Made by a program: the position numbers and the translations under genes. Shown here in pieces: positions 1 through 8,441 of a stretch of 38,679 nucleotides of DNA. The notes beneath the pieces are model-generated. The model ran no database searches. It had not been told where the DNA came from and saw only the letters and a list, made by a program, of their open reading frames with translations. The stretch comes from an uncultured cyanobacterium (GTDB taxonomy: Bacteria > Cyanobacteriota > Vampirovibrionia > Gastranaerophilales > Gastranaerophilaceae): assembly GCA_902495705.1 (NCBI GenBank), contig CABUXT010000022.1, positions 1 through 38,679 of the forward strand, read 5' to 3'. The first letter of the stretch is position 1. Each line of letters opens with the position of its first letter.

Positions 1-651
1 ATCAAACAAAACGAGTAAACGACAAAAGCCGAATTTGTTTGAGGAACGAAGTGACGAGTTATTCGGCTATTATACGAGTTTTTAGTTTGATGTGAACGTT
101 GGTGTGTCGGTGGTTTTGCGGTGCTTTTGCGGTGCTTTTGCCACCAAAAGCACCCCTGCACGGAGTGCATGAAAATAATGTTATCAATGAATCCATTTGC
201 TGAGGTTGAACTTTTAAATCAACATTGATAGATTCTGAATAGCAAGAAAATTTTGTGTTCATTCTTCACCCAAATTTTCTAAGCTTTCAGAATGACATAG
301 ATATTTTGTACTGTATTGCATTCAATACGCACATGCAATAATCAAAAAAACACCATGCAAAAATGTCCAAAAAATTAATCTTAATATTTTTTCAATTTCT
401 CTCAAAAACTACCCAAAACTTGACAAATTTAACGTATATTTTACACTAATTAACAATTCGTAAAACGCGCACTATGAGAGAGCTTCAAATGTTGCAAAAT
501 TTCAAAATAGTCGATTAGGGGTTGAAATTTTAAATTTTTGTAATACTATAGGTACATAAACATATTCAAAAGAGACGAAAATCTTATCAAAAAGTAAGAA
601 CACAAAAGTAGTCTTTGGAGAATTTTCAATTTACAACTAGAGGATTACATT
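1..651. other. Long non-coding leader with hairpins
   Basis: I see no convincing gene here. A 67-codon frame on the minus strand (59-262) has no ribosome site and runs across hairpins, so I reject it. The region holds several inverted repeats. GCCGAAT/ATTCGGC lies near 28-66 and is followed on the minus strand by a short T run, so it could be a terminator for a gene to the left. There is a perfect 9-bp hairpin GGTGCTTTT/AAAAGCACC (131-139/146-154) inside a short direct repeat of TTTTGCGGTGC. TGCAC/GTGCA lies at 157-169, and GTATTG/CAATAC near 312-325. The rest is AT-rich and presumably holds the promoter of the lytic transglycosylase gene. Confidence 0.5.
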
Positions 652-1341
652 TTGAGAAAATTATTACTATTCACTATTGCACTAGTGTTCTTTTTGTGTG
701 CACCTGTGCAAGCAGCCAATGTTAGTACAGTCAAGGCAGCGATAGTAAAACATTCTATCGAAATGGGCGTAGACCCGGCAATCGCGTTAAGTATTGCCAA
801 AACAGAATCAGGATTTAGACACGAAGCAAGAAGCTCACACGGAGCTGTAGGTGTCTTTCAACTGATGCCTTCAACCGCAAGAAGAATGGGGTTAAACCCT
901 TATTCACTTGATGATAATATCAAAGGCGGTATTATGTATTACAAATCTATGTACAAGATGTTTGGTTCAGTAGAACTTGCACTTGCCGCATACAACGCAG
1001 GTCCTGCAAACGTAAAAAAATATCGTTCAGTTCCTCCATTTGGCGAAACAAGAAGATTTGTATCAAAGATTATGACCGATTACAATCATTTAAAGGCTCA
1101 TCCGGATCCGGCAATGATTGCAGCAAGAAAAGGATATCCTACAATTGCGCAAAAATCACCGGCGGTTATCTCTTCAGGAGCAAAAGGAATTGCTAAGTCA
1201 CCTACAGTGATTGCAAAAACACCGGTCAAGGCTGCTCCACTTCCAATGGCAAAAATCGAACAATCAAGAAACTTGAATGTTGAATTGCTAAAAGGCAGAC
1301 CAATGGAAATGGATGTAAAATCACAATCAGTAGCTATATAG
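652..1341 (+). CDS. Secreted SLT-family lytic transglycosylase
   Basis: This is a murein-degrading lytic transglycosylase (goose-lysozyme-like SLT domain) that cleaves the MurNAc-GlcNAc bond. It probably acts in the periplasm or at the cell surface. Residues 1-21 form a signal peptide (MRK, hydrophobic core, PVQA cleavage site). The SLT domain spans about 30-150: the catalytic Glu is E52 in AKTESGF, followed by GVFQLMPSTA and AAYNAGP, the three hallmark motifs. The tail after about 165 is Ala/Pro/Lys-rich and low in complexity, perhaps a wall-spanning linker. The start is TTG, supported by an AGAGGA ribosome site about 8 nt upstream and by the signal peptide. It is a single gene with its own terminator. 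The family call is firm; the physiological substrate site is not known. Confidence 0.93.
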   Translation: MRKLLLFTIALVFFLCAPVQAANVSTVKAAIVKHSIEMGVDPAIALSIAKTESGFRHEARSSHGAVGVFQLMPSTARRMGLNPYSLDDNIKGGIMYYKSMYKMFGSVELALAAYNAGPANVKKYRSVPPFGETRRFVSKIMTDYNHLKAHPDPAMIAARKGYPTIAQKSPAVISSGAKGIAKSPTVIAKTPVKAAPLPMAKIEQSRNLNVELLKGRPMEMDVKSQSVAI

Positions 1342-1362
1342 TTTTTGGTTATGAAAGTTGAC

Positions 1363-1405
1363 AACAGATACGGAAGTTCAGTTTTGAATTTCCGTATCTG
1401 TTTTA
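1363..1405 (+). terminator. Rho-independent terminator after the lytic transglycosylase gene
   Basis: A perfect 13-bp stem, AACAGATACGGAA (1363-1375) with TTCCGTATCTGTT (1390-1402), is followed by TTTATT. It sits 22 bases past the stop codon and also separates the gene from the convergent glycosyltransferase operon. Confidence 0.9.
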
Positions 1406-2404
1406 TTATAGTTCAAAACTAGATTTATTCGGAAATAAATTTTCTAAAAACATTTTTGCCTCACACCTATCGCTTGAAGTAGTTTTTTCGCTATCATTTA
1501 AACAAAATAAACTCGCTCTACTTTTCACTAATTTAGACTTTTTATTTCTTGAATGTATATCAATCAATATACTATCCTTTGATTTTTTCAAAAACATCCA
1601 TTCAAAAAGTTGTCTGAGTAATGATTGGTTCTCATTTATTTTTTGAACACTTTTAAATTTACCATGACCAACTACGTAAGAATAATACGAGTAAATAATT
1701 CGTGAAATATTTCGACTATCCCTAAAACTTGAATTTGTAGTCTCACTAATTTCTTCTTTAAATAATTTATTGCATGCAATAATGTCGCTTTTCTTATAAG
1801 CATCAATATTATGTTGCATACCATTTGTTATTTTAACTTTAAATTTGTCATAAATTAACTTTTGAGCATTTATAATTGCACAATGGTGTAAATTATCTCT
1901 CTTTTTCACAGCCTTACCAAACCTTAAAATTGGCTTATAATCATCAAAGAAAAAATAAGGAGTGAGCGGACGAGCAATAAACATATCATCATTTGCAAAT
2001 AAAAACAACTCACTTAATTCAGGAATATTCGCCAAACATGTTTCAATTGCCATTGAGTTATATGTAGGAAGAGCTGATTTTGGTAAAATTTGAGTATGGT
2101 CAATTATTTTAATTTTTGAATTGTTTAAGTTTAGCCATATTGGAACCTGCTTATCTGTAACAAGATAAATTTGCCTTATCCAAGGGGCAAAAGTTTCTAC
2201 CGAGCGTAAAGAATATTTTAATTCATCATTATCAATGAACCTACATTCATTTATCGAATCATCTTTTTTATAAATCCCTAATTCTGTTAATTTCTGTGCT
2301 CTTCTTTTTTGCCAATCTTTGTCATTTCCATCAACCCATAAATAAATTAAATCAATCGGATATTTATTGAAATCCCAATTATCATTCATGCCATTTCCCT
2401 CCAA
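1406..2404 (-). CDS. Stealth-family sugar-phosphate transferase (capsule)
   Basis: Stealth proteins transfer hexose-1-phosphate to build phosphodiester-linked capsular polysaccharides (the SacB/XcbA/CpsY group). Conserved region 1 is seen near residues 17-27 (IDLIYLWVDGND). Region 2 covers about 55-155, with RFIDNDELKYSLRSVE, APWIRQIYLVTD, HTQILP and FLFANDDMF. A His-rich region 3-like stretch follows (HCAIINAQ, MQHNIDAY). The length of 332 aa is usual for the shorter members. The start overlaps the end of the upstream glycosyltransferase gene by 23 bases; a second Met at residue 6 is an alternative start. The two genes form a translationally coupled capsule or exopolysaccharide pair. The acceptor sugar cannot be read from sequence. 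Confidence 0.85.
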   Translation of the reverse strand: MEGNGMNDNWDFNKYPIDLIYLWVDGNDKDWQKRRAQKLTELGIYKKDDSINECRFIDNDELKYSLRSVETFAPWIRQIYLVTDKQVPIWLNLNNSKIKIIDHTQILPKSALPTYNSMAIETCLANIPELSELFLFANDDMFIARPLTPYFFFDDYKPILRFGKAVKKRDNLHHCAIINAQKLIYDKFKVKITNGMQHNIDAYKKSDIIACNKLFKEEISETTNSSFRDSRNISRIIYSYYSYVVGHGKFKSVQKINENQSLLRQLFEWMFLKKSKDSILIDIHSRNKKSKLVKSRASLFCLNDSEKTTSSDRCEAKMFLENLFPNKSSFEL

Positions 2405-3404
2405 TTACATTTATGCAACCAAAAGAAATCAATGCAAAAAAATATACCGCATATTTTATTAAATTATAAAAAAATTGAGCCTTCACAAATTCCAACTTTT
2501 GAACAATATAGGAATTTACTACAGGTAAATTATAATAATCCCACCAACCTCGAATAATATTCTTGTGAATATATGCAAAAAGTTCTTTCAACTTAACAAA
2601 ATATTCACCCCTCAACTCCGGCAATAATTTTGAGCGCCAAGATAATGTTTTTTGCAAATATTTAGAATATATTTTATATTTTAAATTATAATTATCTATA
2701 TTAGAAAGAAAATTTATAATATAATAGCAAGTTGAAATTGGAGAGAAATCTTTTTTGTATTTCTGTCCAGTTAAAGATTCTTTTCGATTTTTTCTATAGT
2801 TATAAATATCTTTTTTGATAACAGATACATTTTTAGCCAAAATTAGACTCTTTACAAACAATAACTGCTCTTCACTATATTTTTGATTTTCGGCAAATTT
2901 AATATCATTTGTCACTAAAAATTCTTTGCGATAAAGTTTATTCATACAAATTGTGTGGTATTGAAACAATTTATTTATATTGAATTTTGAAGGAAAAGTT
3001 TTTGAACTGTATTGTCCTGCTTTTATTTTACCAATATTTTCGTAAAAGGTATTTGCCCCAAATATAACAATATCAGGATGAGACAAGATTTCAGCATACA
3101 AACATTCAAAATAATCTTCACTCACCCAGTCATCTGAGTCCACAAAACCGACATACTCACCTTTTGCGACATCTATTCCTCTATTGCGCGCAACAGATTG
3201 CCCTGAATTTTCTTGATTAATTATAACAATTCTATCATCTTGTCTTCCGTATTCATTTAAAATATCAAGAGAACCATCGGTTGAGCCATCATTTATACAA
3301 ATAATTTCAATATCATTTAGAGTTTGATTCACCAAACTATCAAGACACCTTTTCAAATATTTTTCCACATTATATATCGGCACAATTATTGAAACTTTTA
3401 TCAT
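2382..3404 (-). CDS. Family 2 glycosyltransferase
   Basis: This is an inverting GT-A glycosyltransferase of family GT2. It uses a nucleotide sugar to extend a surface glycan, probably capsule, at the cytoplasmic face of the membrane. The N-terminal motif KVSIIVPIYNVEKYL, the nucleotide-binding INDGSTDGS (about 38-46), NSGQSVARNRGID and the metal-binding VDSDDW (about 88-93) are all present. The C-terminal third is basic and aromatic. It ends in a hydrophobic segment (YAVYFFALISFGCINVIGG) that may anchor it to the membrane. I place the start at the ATG at 3404, six bases after AAGGAG. A TTG one codon earlier is too close to the ribosome site. It is first in a two-gene operon with the Stealth gene. 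Confidence 0.9.
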   Translation of the reverse strand: MIKVSIIVPIYNVEKYLKRCLDSLVNQTLNDIEIICINDGSTDGSLDILNEYGRQDDRIVIINQENSGQSVARNRGIDVAKGEYVGFVDSDDWVSEDYFECLYAEILSHPDIVIFGANTFYENIGKIKAGQYSSKTFPSKFNINKLFQYHTICMNKLYRKEFLVTNDIKFAENQKYSEEQLLFVKSLILAKNVSVIKKDIYNYRKNRKESLTGQKYKKDFSPISTCYYIINFLSNIDNYNLKYKIYSKYLQKTLSWRSKLLPELRGEYFVKLKELFAYIHKNIIRGWWDYYNLPVVNSYIVQKLEFVKAQFFYNLIKYAVYFFALISFGCINVIGGKWHE

Positions 3405-3463
3405 CAAAACTCCTTTTTATTTATCAATGTAATAAATATTATTTTTTCAAATAATTCAAAGTA

Positions 3464-3486
3464 ATACATGTATATTATACATGTAT
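3464..3486. promoter_or_regulatory. Twin palindromic operator, probably for the XRE regulator
   Basis: Two identical perfect palindromes, ATACATGTAT at 3464-3473 and 3477-3486, are spaced 13 bp centre to centre. They lie in the divergent region between the glycosyltransferase operon and the XRE regulator gene. This is the layout expected for a dimeric HTH repressor that controls itself and possibly the glycosyltransferase operon. The binding protein is inferred. Confidence 0.55.
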
Positions 3487-3576
3487 AGCTTTGAATTTCA
3501 ATTAAATTTTACAAGCATTAATTTGTTATTACTTCAAACCTTAAAAGCTAGAATAAGTTTTAAGGAAAAAGGAATT

Positions 3577-3903
3577 ATGAATTTAAAAGAAAATCTTGGC
3601 AAAAATATCCAAAAATACAGAAAATTAAACAACATGACTCAAGAAAAACTTGCAGAATATGTTGACGTCGATATTAATAGTATTAGCTCTGTAGAACGAG
3701 GAAAATTTTTCCCATCCCCTGACAACCTTCTAAAAATTGCAGAAGCGCTAAAAATTTCTCTATCCGACCTTTTTACTTTTTCTGAAACTCTGACTGCCGA
3801 AGATTATTCAAACGAAATCGCCTCAAATTTGGAATTAATTAAGAAAGATAAAACAAAATTGTGCGCCGTAAACGCTTTTATAAAAAGTATTTTGACCCCA
3901 TAA
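3577..3903 (+). CDS. XRE-family transcriptional regulator
   Basis: A 108-aa cytosolic DNA-binding protein. Residues 1-65 form a Cro/C1-type helix-turn-helix (LGKNIQKYRKLNNMTQEKLA, then SISSVERGKFFPS). The remaining 40 residues form a short acidic/helical tail, perhaps for dimerisation. The frame is open further upstream to 3481, but the ATG at 3577 is preceded by AAGGAAAAAGGA, and homologous domains begin here, so the extra 32 codons are not part of the protein. Transcription probably starts near the twin ATACATGTAT palindromes upstream, suggesting autoregulation. The target genes are unknown; the divergent capsule operon is the obvious candidate. Confidence 0.88.
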   Translation: MNLKENLGKNIQKYRKLNNMTQEKLAEYVDVDINSISSVERGKFFPSPDNLLKIAEALKISLSDLFTFSETLTAEDYSNEIASNLELIKKDKTKLCAVNAFIKSILTP

Positions 3904-4082
3904 CTCATTCAAAAATTTTTCATAAATTTCGCAAAATTTTATTCTTTGACTTACTGTTAATATTTGTAAAATTATTCAGCAGAACTAGTTAAATAGTATT
4001 ATATTTTTTACCCATTTGTGGTATATATAATTTGTACATAAATGAATTATATTTATTATAATTCAGCAGATTGGAGGAAAAA

Positions 4083-5807
4083 ATGACAGTAGGTCAATTC
4101 GTTTTTATGTTACACAGTCACCTTCCTTACTACAGAAAAGCAGGGATGTGGCCATTCGGTGAGGAAAACCTATATGAATGTATGGCAGAAACATACGTTC
4201 CGCTATTGAACGCAATTTCAGAATTATATGACGAAGGTATTAAAGCTAAATTGACTGTCGGAATTACTCCAATTTTGGCAGAACAATTGAATGATGAACA
4301 CCTAAAACACGGTTTTGTTGAATATTTAGATTCAAGAATTAAAAGTGTTTCAAAGGATTTGGACAGATATCCTGATGAAAAAGTTCCTCATTCTCAACAC
4401 TTGAAATACTTGGCAAAATACTATTTTGACTGGTTTAACAATATCAAAAATTCATTCGTAAACAAATATAATATGGATTTGATTGCAGCTTTCAAAAAAT
4501 ATCAGGATTTGGGCTGTATCGAAATCACTACATCTGGTGCTACTCACGGATTTTCACCATTATTGGCAACAGATAACAACTTGAATGCACAATTCAAAGT
4601 TGGTTCTGATACAACTAAAAAATTCTTTGGCAAAAAGGCTAAAGGTTGCTGGTTGCCTGAATGTGCATACCGTCAAGGTTATGAATTTGTAGGCAAAGAC
4701 GGACAAAAACACTGGAGACCTGCAATCGAGGTAACTCTTCAAAATAACGACATTGAATATTTCTTCACTGAATCTCACGTTATTGAAGGTGGAAACTCAA
4801 TCGGTTGCCGTCGTGTAGTTGGTGTTTACGGAAACATTGAATACATTCCGCTACCTGAGCGCGAACCAACCGGTTATGACACATATTCAGCATACTGGTT
4901 GCCTGATGCACAAGTTGCAGTTATGGGTAGAAACGATAGAGCAGGTTATCAAGTTTGGTCAGCAGCTGATGGTTACCCAGGGGATGGATGTTTCAGAGAA
5001 TTTCACAAAAAAGATGATAAATCAGGTATGAATTACTGGAGAATTACATCACCTACAACAGATTTGGGTGACAAAATGTTGTATGACCCAGTAATCGCAT
5101 TGAACAAAATTAACGAAAACTCAGACCACTATACAACAATGCTTTACCACTTGTTGAATGATTACAAAAATTCTCACAACGGTAAAGAAGGTTTGATTAT
5201 GGTATCATTTGATACTGAATTGTTCGGTCACTGGTGGTTTGAAGGTATTGAATTTATCAAACAAGTTATTAAGAAATTCAATCAATACCTTCCTGAAGTT
5301 GAACGTATGACAGCAGGCGAATACTTGCATGCTCATCCACCGACAGAAGCTATCCAAATCCCTGAATCTTCTTGGGGACAAGGTGGTCACTTCTATGTAT
5401 GGAACAACCATTTGACAGAATGGATGTGGCCAATTATTCACTCTTGCGAAAAACGTATCACATCAATTGCGGATAAATATCCAAATATTCCTGATGATAA
5501 GTTGTTACATAGAGCATTGAACCAATTGGCTAGAGAAAATCTGTTATTGCAAAGTTCAGATTGGCCGTTCTTGATTACAACATGGCAGGCTAAAGATTAC
5601 GCAACAGACAGATTCAGAGAACATGTTGACAGATTTGAACTTATCGCTGACATGATTGAAAGCGGTAACATTGATGAAACTGAATTGAGCGGAATCGAAA
5701 GTATTGATAACTGCTTTGCAGATATTGATTACAGAGTTTACCAATCAATTGAAGAAGGTGTAATTCCTCAACAATCAAAGAAATTAGCACCTTTGTATAA
5801 AGATTAA
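4083..5807 (+). CDS. GH57 1,4-alpha-glucan branching enzyme
   Basis: This 574-aa cytosolic enzyme of glycoside hydrolase family 57 makes alpha-1,6 branches in glycogen. All five family motifs are visible: HSHLPY at 11-16; GATHGF at 152-157; WLPECAYR at 190-197, with E193 as the nucleophile; SFDTELFGHWWFEG at 375-388, with D377 as acid/base; and EWMWPIIHSCEK further on. The order and wording of the motifs fit the branching-enzyme (AmyC/TK1436-like) branch rather than amylopullulanase. The true start is the ATG at 4083 after GGAGG; an in-frame TTG 12 bases earlier overlaps the ribosome site. It is monocistronic, with a strong terminator. No other glycogen gene is in the window. Confidence 0.93.
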   Translation: MTVGQFVFMLHSHLPYYRKAGMWPFGEENLYECMAETYVPLLNAISELYDEGIKAKLTVGITPILAEQLNDEHLKHGFVEYLDSRIKSVSKDLDRYPDEKVPHSQHLKYLAKYYFDWFNNIKNSFVNKYNMDLIAAFKKYQDLGCIEITTSGATHGFSPLLATDNNLNAQFKVGSDTTKKFFGKKAKGCWLPECAYRQGYEFVGKDGQKHWRPAIEVTLQNNDIEYFFTESHVIEGGNSIGCRRVVGVYGNIEYIPLPEREPTGYDTYSAYWLPDAQVAVMGRNDRAGYQVWSAADGYPGDGCFREFHKKDDKSGMNYWRITSPTTDLGDKMLYDPVIALNKINENSDHYTTMLYHLLNDYKNSHNGKEGLIMVSFDTELFGHWWFEGIEFIKQVIKKFNQYLPEVERMTAGEYLHAHPPTEAIQIPESSWGQGGHFYVWNNHLTEWMWPIIHSCEKRITSIADKYPNIPDDKLLHRALNQLARENLLLQSSDWPFLITTWQAKDYATDRFREHVDRFELIADMIESGNIDETELSGIESIDNCFADIDYRVYQSIEEGVIPQQSKKLAPLYKD

Positions 5808-5833
5808 TTATATTTTTTACAATTCATTTTACA

Positions 5834-5865
5834 AGCCTTGGCAATAGTGTCGAGGCTTTTTATTT
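5834..5865 (+). terminator. Terminator after the branching enzyme gene
   Basis: A 10-bp stem (AGCCTTGGCA, 5834-5843, with TGTCGAGGCT, 5848-5857, two G-U pairs) has an ATAG loop and is followed by TTTTTATTTT. It abuts the stop codon of the convergent gene at 5860. Confidence 0.85.
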
Positions 5866-6708
5866 TGCCTGCATAAAATTTCGAGCCTTGTTTTGAAAAA
5901 CAAGTTGAGGATACTTTTCTCGAAACTCATCAATATCAGCTTTAGTTAAATGCAAACTGTTACGAGGTCGAATATCAATAGCATCATCTTTGCCGATATT
6001 AAAGAATTTTCGTCCAATCGTTTTGTATTTTAATATTGCATTAGGGGCAAAATCTGCAATACCTAACCATGTATCAACAACAATATCCTTTGCAGATAGT
6101 TCTCCGGCTTGCACTTTTTTGCCATCAGGTGAAAATATACATATCACATGGTCAATTATTGAACGATGACCTGATTTATCTCTTTTGTATAAAGTTGCAA
6201 GAGTTGCATTTTTTATTCCGTTTAATTTCAAGACTAATTCGGATAAAATAGAATCCTCAAAACAATTTCCGATTTTTTCATCGGTTATTTTGTTTAAAAG
6301 GTCTTTTAAATATAAATTTGTATCATTATGTGAATTATTGTACCCACAGCGGAAATCCCACAATTTGAAAATATTTTCTTTTATCTTTATTGCCGTATTA
6401 ATTACCTTTTGCTCTTCTTTCGACTTGCTTAGAATATCCAAATGCAAAAGCATTTTACCCAGAAACGAAGTGTCATGGAAGGTACTATAAACATGAGGGA
6501 TGGAAGAAACGATATCATCTATTTCAGTAAAAGTTTTTGGTAATTGCTTGCAATATCCGTTTTTCTGCAGAAAATTTGCACACATTGGCTGCATTTTTGT
6601 CAATGAAAAATGTGGAAATTCAGTATTAACCGTGTGAACGACCCACTGTGCATCCCTGATTTGAGGACACCTTGAAGTAAAAGAAATGTTATTGCGTTGG
6701 ATTTCCAT
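5860..6708 (-). CDS. Unknown protein with a Cys-His-Asp (transglutaminase/deamidase-like) core
   Basis: I do not recognise this 282-aa protein as a named family. Residues 144-214 carry three spaced motifs: GNCFEDS with C149, DHVICIF with H187, and VVDTW with D212 and W214. This Cys...His...Asp order with a DxW ending is seen in transglutaminase-like cysteine hydrolases and in some deamidase toxins and effectors, so a cysteine-hydrolase role is a reasonable inference. There is no signal peptide or membrane segment. The N-terminus (NNISFTS) resembles a short leader common among gut Gastranaerophilales proteins, as far as I recall. The start has no clear Shine-Dalgarno site. It lies between the branching enzyme gene and the tRNA-Asp integration site. 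Confidence 0.6.
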   Translation of the reverse strand: MEIQRNNISFTSRCPQIRDAQWVVHTVNTEFPHFSLTKMQPMCANFLQKNGYCKQLPKTFTEIDDIVSSIPHVYSTFHDTSFLGKMLLHLDILSKSKEEQKVINTAIKIKENIFKLWDFRCGYNNSHNDTNLYLKDLLNKITDEKIGNCFEDSILSELVLKLNGIKNATLATLYKRDKSGHRSIIDHVICIFSPDGKKVQAGELSAKDIVVDTWLGIADFAPNAILKYKTIGRKFFNIGKDDAIDIRPRNSLHLTKADIDEFREKYPQLVFQNKARNFMQAK

Positions 6709-6843
6709 AATTGCATAAACGAAGGTAAAAGATAATATTGCTACGAAAAATTGCGATATTTACACTTTTTAATAAATAAATTAGAAAAAACTCTTGCAAT
6801 TTATTTTTTAGCATATATAATAAAGAAGTAGCCAATACGAAAT

Positions 6844-6921
6844 GGGAGCGTAGCTCAGTTTGGTTAGAGCGCATGCCTGTCACGCATGAGGTCGCGAGTT
6901 CGAGCCTCGTCGTTCCCGCCA
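6844..6921 (+). tRNA. tRNA-Asp (GTC), integration target
   Basis: A complete 78-nt cloverleaf. The 7-bp acceptor stem is GGGAGCG/CGTTCCC (one G-U pair). The D arm is GCTC...GAGC, the anticodon arm is CATGC-CTGTCAC-GCATG with GTC at 6879-6881, and the T arm has TTCGAGC. CCA is encoded. The 3' part from the anticodon loop onward is repeated twice downstream, so this gene is the attachment site of the tandem elements, and its 3' end has been supplied by element 1. Confidence 0.97.
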
Positions 6922-6924
6922 TTT
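6877..6924 (+). repeat. attL: 48-bp core in the tRNA-Asp
   Basis: This 48-bp block, from CTGTCAC in the anticodon loop to four bases past the encoded CC (ATTT), is identical to 22574-22621 and 32708-32755. The flanking bases differ immediately on both sides. Crossover at an anticodon loop is a known habit of tyrosine integrases that use tRNA genes. Confidence 0.95.
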
Positions 6925-6951
6925 AAAGAGACTTTTAAGAGTCTCTTTTTT
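6925..6951 (+). terminator. Terminator after the tRNA-Asp (brought by element 1)
   Basis: AAAGAGACT (6925-6933) pairs with AGTCTCTTT (6940-6948), followed by T6. Each of the three att copies is followed by its own terminator of this kind, so each insertion restores termination of the tRNA. Confidence 0.85.
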
Positions 6952-6965
6952 AGTGCGAATTTTTT

Positions 6966-6985
6966 GTGTGTAATATGTGGGTAAT
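6966..6985 (+). promoter_or_regulatory. Left arm-type integrase repeats of element 1
   Basis: GTGTGTAAT (6966-6974) and GTGGGTAAT (6977-6985) are direct repeats. The same 9-mer GTGGGTAAT occurs twice at the right end of the element (22470 and 22481). ACTTAAAC is also shared by both ends. Paired short direct repeats inside both ends are what the N-terminal domain of a tyrosine integrase binds; the assignment is inferred. Confidence 0.55.
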
Positions 6986-7050
6986 GAAAAATTTAAAACT
7001 TAAACGCAAGGATGTGAAACTTAAAAACAGATATGTGAATCCGAAACTAA

Positions 7051-7071
7051 AAAGCTCCTATTAGGAGCTTT
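7051..7071 (-). terminator. Terminator at the end of the element 1 integrase gene
   Basis: AAAGCTCCT (7051-7059) and AGGAGCTTT (7063-7071) form a 9-bp stem. On the minus strand it is followed by TTTTTAG. It overlaps the integrase stop codon at 7061-7063, so the last codons lie inside the hairpin. Confidence 0.75.
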
Positions 7072-8140
7072 CAGTATCTTGTGTATATGTACTTAAAATA
7101 TTTATTGCTTCAAGTTTCCGTTGAGGGACAGGATGTGCATATCGTTGGGTTGTTGTTATTTTTGAATGCCCTAATATATCTTTAACAACAGATAAATCTA
7201 TATTTTTTTCAACCAATCTTGTTGCAACTGTATGTCTTAAATCATGAAATCTGAAATCTTTTATTCCCGCTCTATCTATAACAGTGTGGAATGACTTTTT
7301 CAAATCTATATAGGGTTGATTTGTTTTTGGATTTACAAATACAAAATCCGATGTCCTTTTTATATTTTTAAAAACATTATTGAGTGTTGGTGAAATTGGA
7401 ATTTTTCTTGCTTTTCCTGATTTTGTTTCTAGAAGTTCAATAAATTTTTGTTCCATATCGATGTTTTCCCATTTTAGATTGAGAATTTCACCTCTTCTCA
7501 TTCCTGTCTGTAGTGCTGTGATGATAATAGGTTTTAAATATAGATAAGGTTGAACGAATTTTTTCTGCTTTGTATCGCGGTCTAATACTTCATATTCTCT
7601 CTCAATTTCTTTGAATAATCGTTTTTCTTCTGCGATTGTTAAGTACCTTGTTTTATTGTTGTCTTCTCTTAGTTTCCCAACTTTTTGCAGAGGGTTATTC
7701 CTTACGATTCCATTATCTATTCCGATATTGAACATTTTGCTCATCAGTGTTAAATAGTGGTTAATTGTTGAATTTTTCGAATTTCGTTCAGTTTTTAGAA
7801 AATCCTTAAATTGTTCAATTTTACAAGGTGTTATTTTTTGAACAATCATATTTCCTCCAAAATAATTCATGATAATGTTCAGCATATAAATGTCGCTCTT
7901 GTAGCTTTTTTTATTTGTCTTTGAGTATTTCTCATACATTGTTCTGAGTTTGTAAAGAGGAACATTCTTTTCTTCTCTTGGGATGACTCCATTTTGTTGT
8001 TGTACAAGTCTAAACTTGATTGTGGATTCATGTTGCTCTGCTTCTTTTTTATCGGAAGCACCAGGGCAAAGCCCGTGCTTTCTTTCTCCGTTGAGCATAA
8101 ATTGATAGTACCATTTTTCATTCTTCTTATAAATTGCCAT
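7061..8140 (-). CDS. int: Tyrosine recombinase integrase of element 1
   Basis: A 359-aa site-specific integrase that joins the element to the tRNA-Asp. Residues 1-60 form an arm-binding domain (MAIYKKNEKWYYQF start), 65-155 the core-binding SAM-like domain and 170-350 the catalytic domain. The catalytic set is complete: R215 in TGMRRGE, K240, H299 and R302 in HDLRH, H325 in LGHS and the nucleophile Y334 in RYAH. The gene sits at the element's left end and reads toward attL, the usual placement. It overlaps the excisionase gene by 14 bases, so both are co-translated. Length and domain order are those of full-size Tn916/phage-type integrases. Confidence 0.95.
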   Translation of the reverse strand: MAIYKKNEKWYYQFMLNGERKHGLCPGASDKKEAEQHESTIKFRLVQQQNGVIPREEKNVPLYKLRTMYEKYSKTNKKSYKSDIYMLNIIMNYFGGNMIVQKITPCKIEQFKDFLKTERNSKNSTINHYLTLMSKMFNIGIDNGIVRNNPLQKVGKLREDNNKTRYLTIAEEKRLFKEIEREYEVLDRDTKQKKFVQPYLYLKPIIITALQTGMRRGEILNLKWENIDMEQKFIELLETKSGKARKIPISPTLNNVFKNIKRTSDFVFVNPKTNQPYIDLKKSFHTVIDRAGIKDFRFHDLRHTVATRLVEKNIDLSVVKDILGHSKITTTQRYAHPVPQRKLEAINILSTYTQDTESS

Positions 8141-8330
8141 AATAATCTCCTTCCCATGCTTGTTGTTCTTTTACCCATTTTTCAAAATCATCTTTGAATA
8201 CATAAAGTGTTCCACCGATTTTGAAGAAAAGTTTTTTAGGTAAATCTCCTCTTCTTTTCCACGTTTTGACTGTATTTGGATTTGCCTTTAATATTTGGCA
8301 AAACTCTTTAAACGTATAAAATTGTGTCAT
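8127..8330 (-). CDS. xis: Excisionase-like HTH protein
   Basis: A 67-aa winged-helix DNA-binding protein of the AlpA/Xis (MerR-like) type. YTFKEFCQILKANPNTVKTW and LPKKLFFKIGG...Y.F.KDDFEKWV are the standard helix and wing of small excisionases. A ribosome site (AAAGGAG) precedes the ATG. It overlaps the integrase gene, and such proteins direct integrase toward excision. No other function need be invoked, although AlpA-like proteins can also act as activators. Confidence 0.85.
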   Translation of the reverse strand: MTQFYTFKEFCQILKANPNTVKTWKRRGDLPKKLFFKIGGTLYVFKDDFEKWVKEQQAWEGDYYGNL

Positions 8331-8441
8331 TTTTTCTCCTTTTAAAATTTTTTATTAATATTTTTAATTACAAAATTACAGCAGCTCAAAATAACCCTGA
8401 AAGATAACACAGGGTTATCTTTCAGGTGTAATTTTGAACAA

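Noticed and set aside
59..262. 67-codon minus-strand frame
   Set aside because: No ribosome site, unusual composition, and it crosses hairpins and direct repeats. Probably chance.
6689..6922. 77-codon minus-strand frame over the tRNA-Asp
   Set aside because: It is the classic false protein antisense to a tRNA (TTRLELATSCVTGMRSNQTEL type) and not a gene.
7040..7105. CRISPR or other repeat array
   Set aside because: Repeats near the element ends are few, short and irregular, and no spacer-repeat periodicity exists anywhere in the window.
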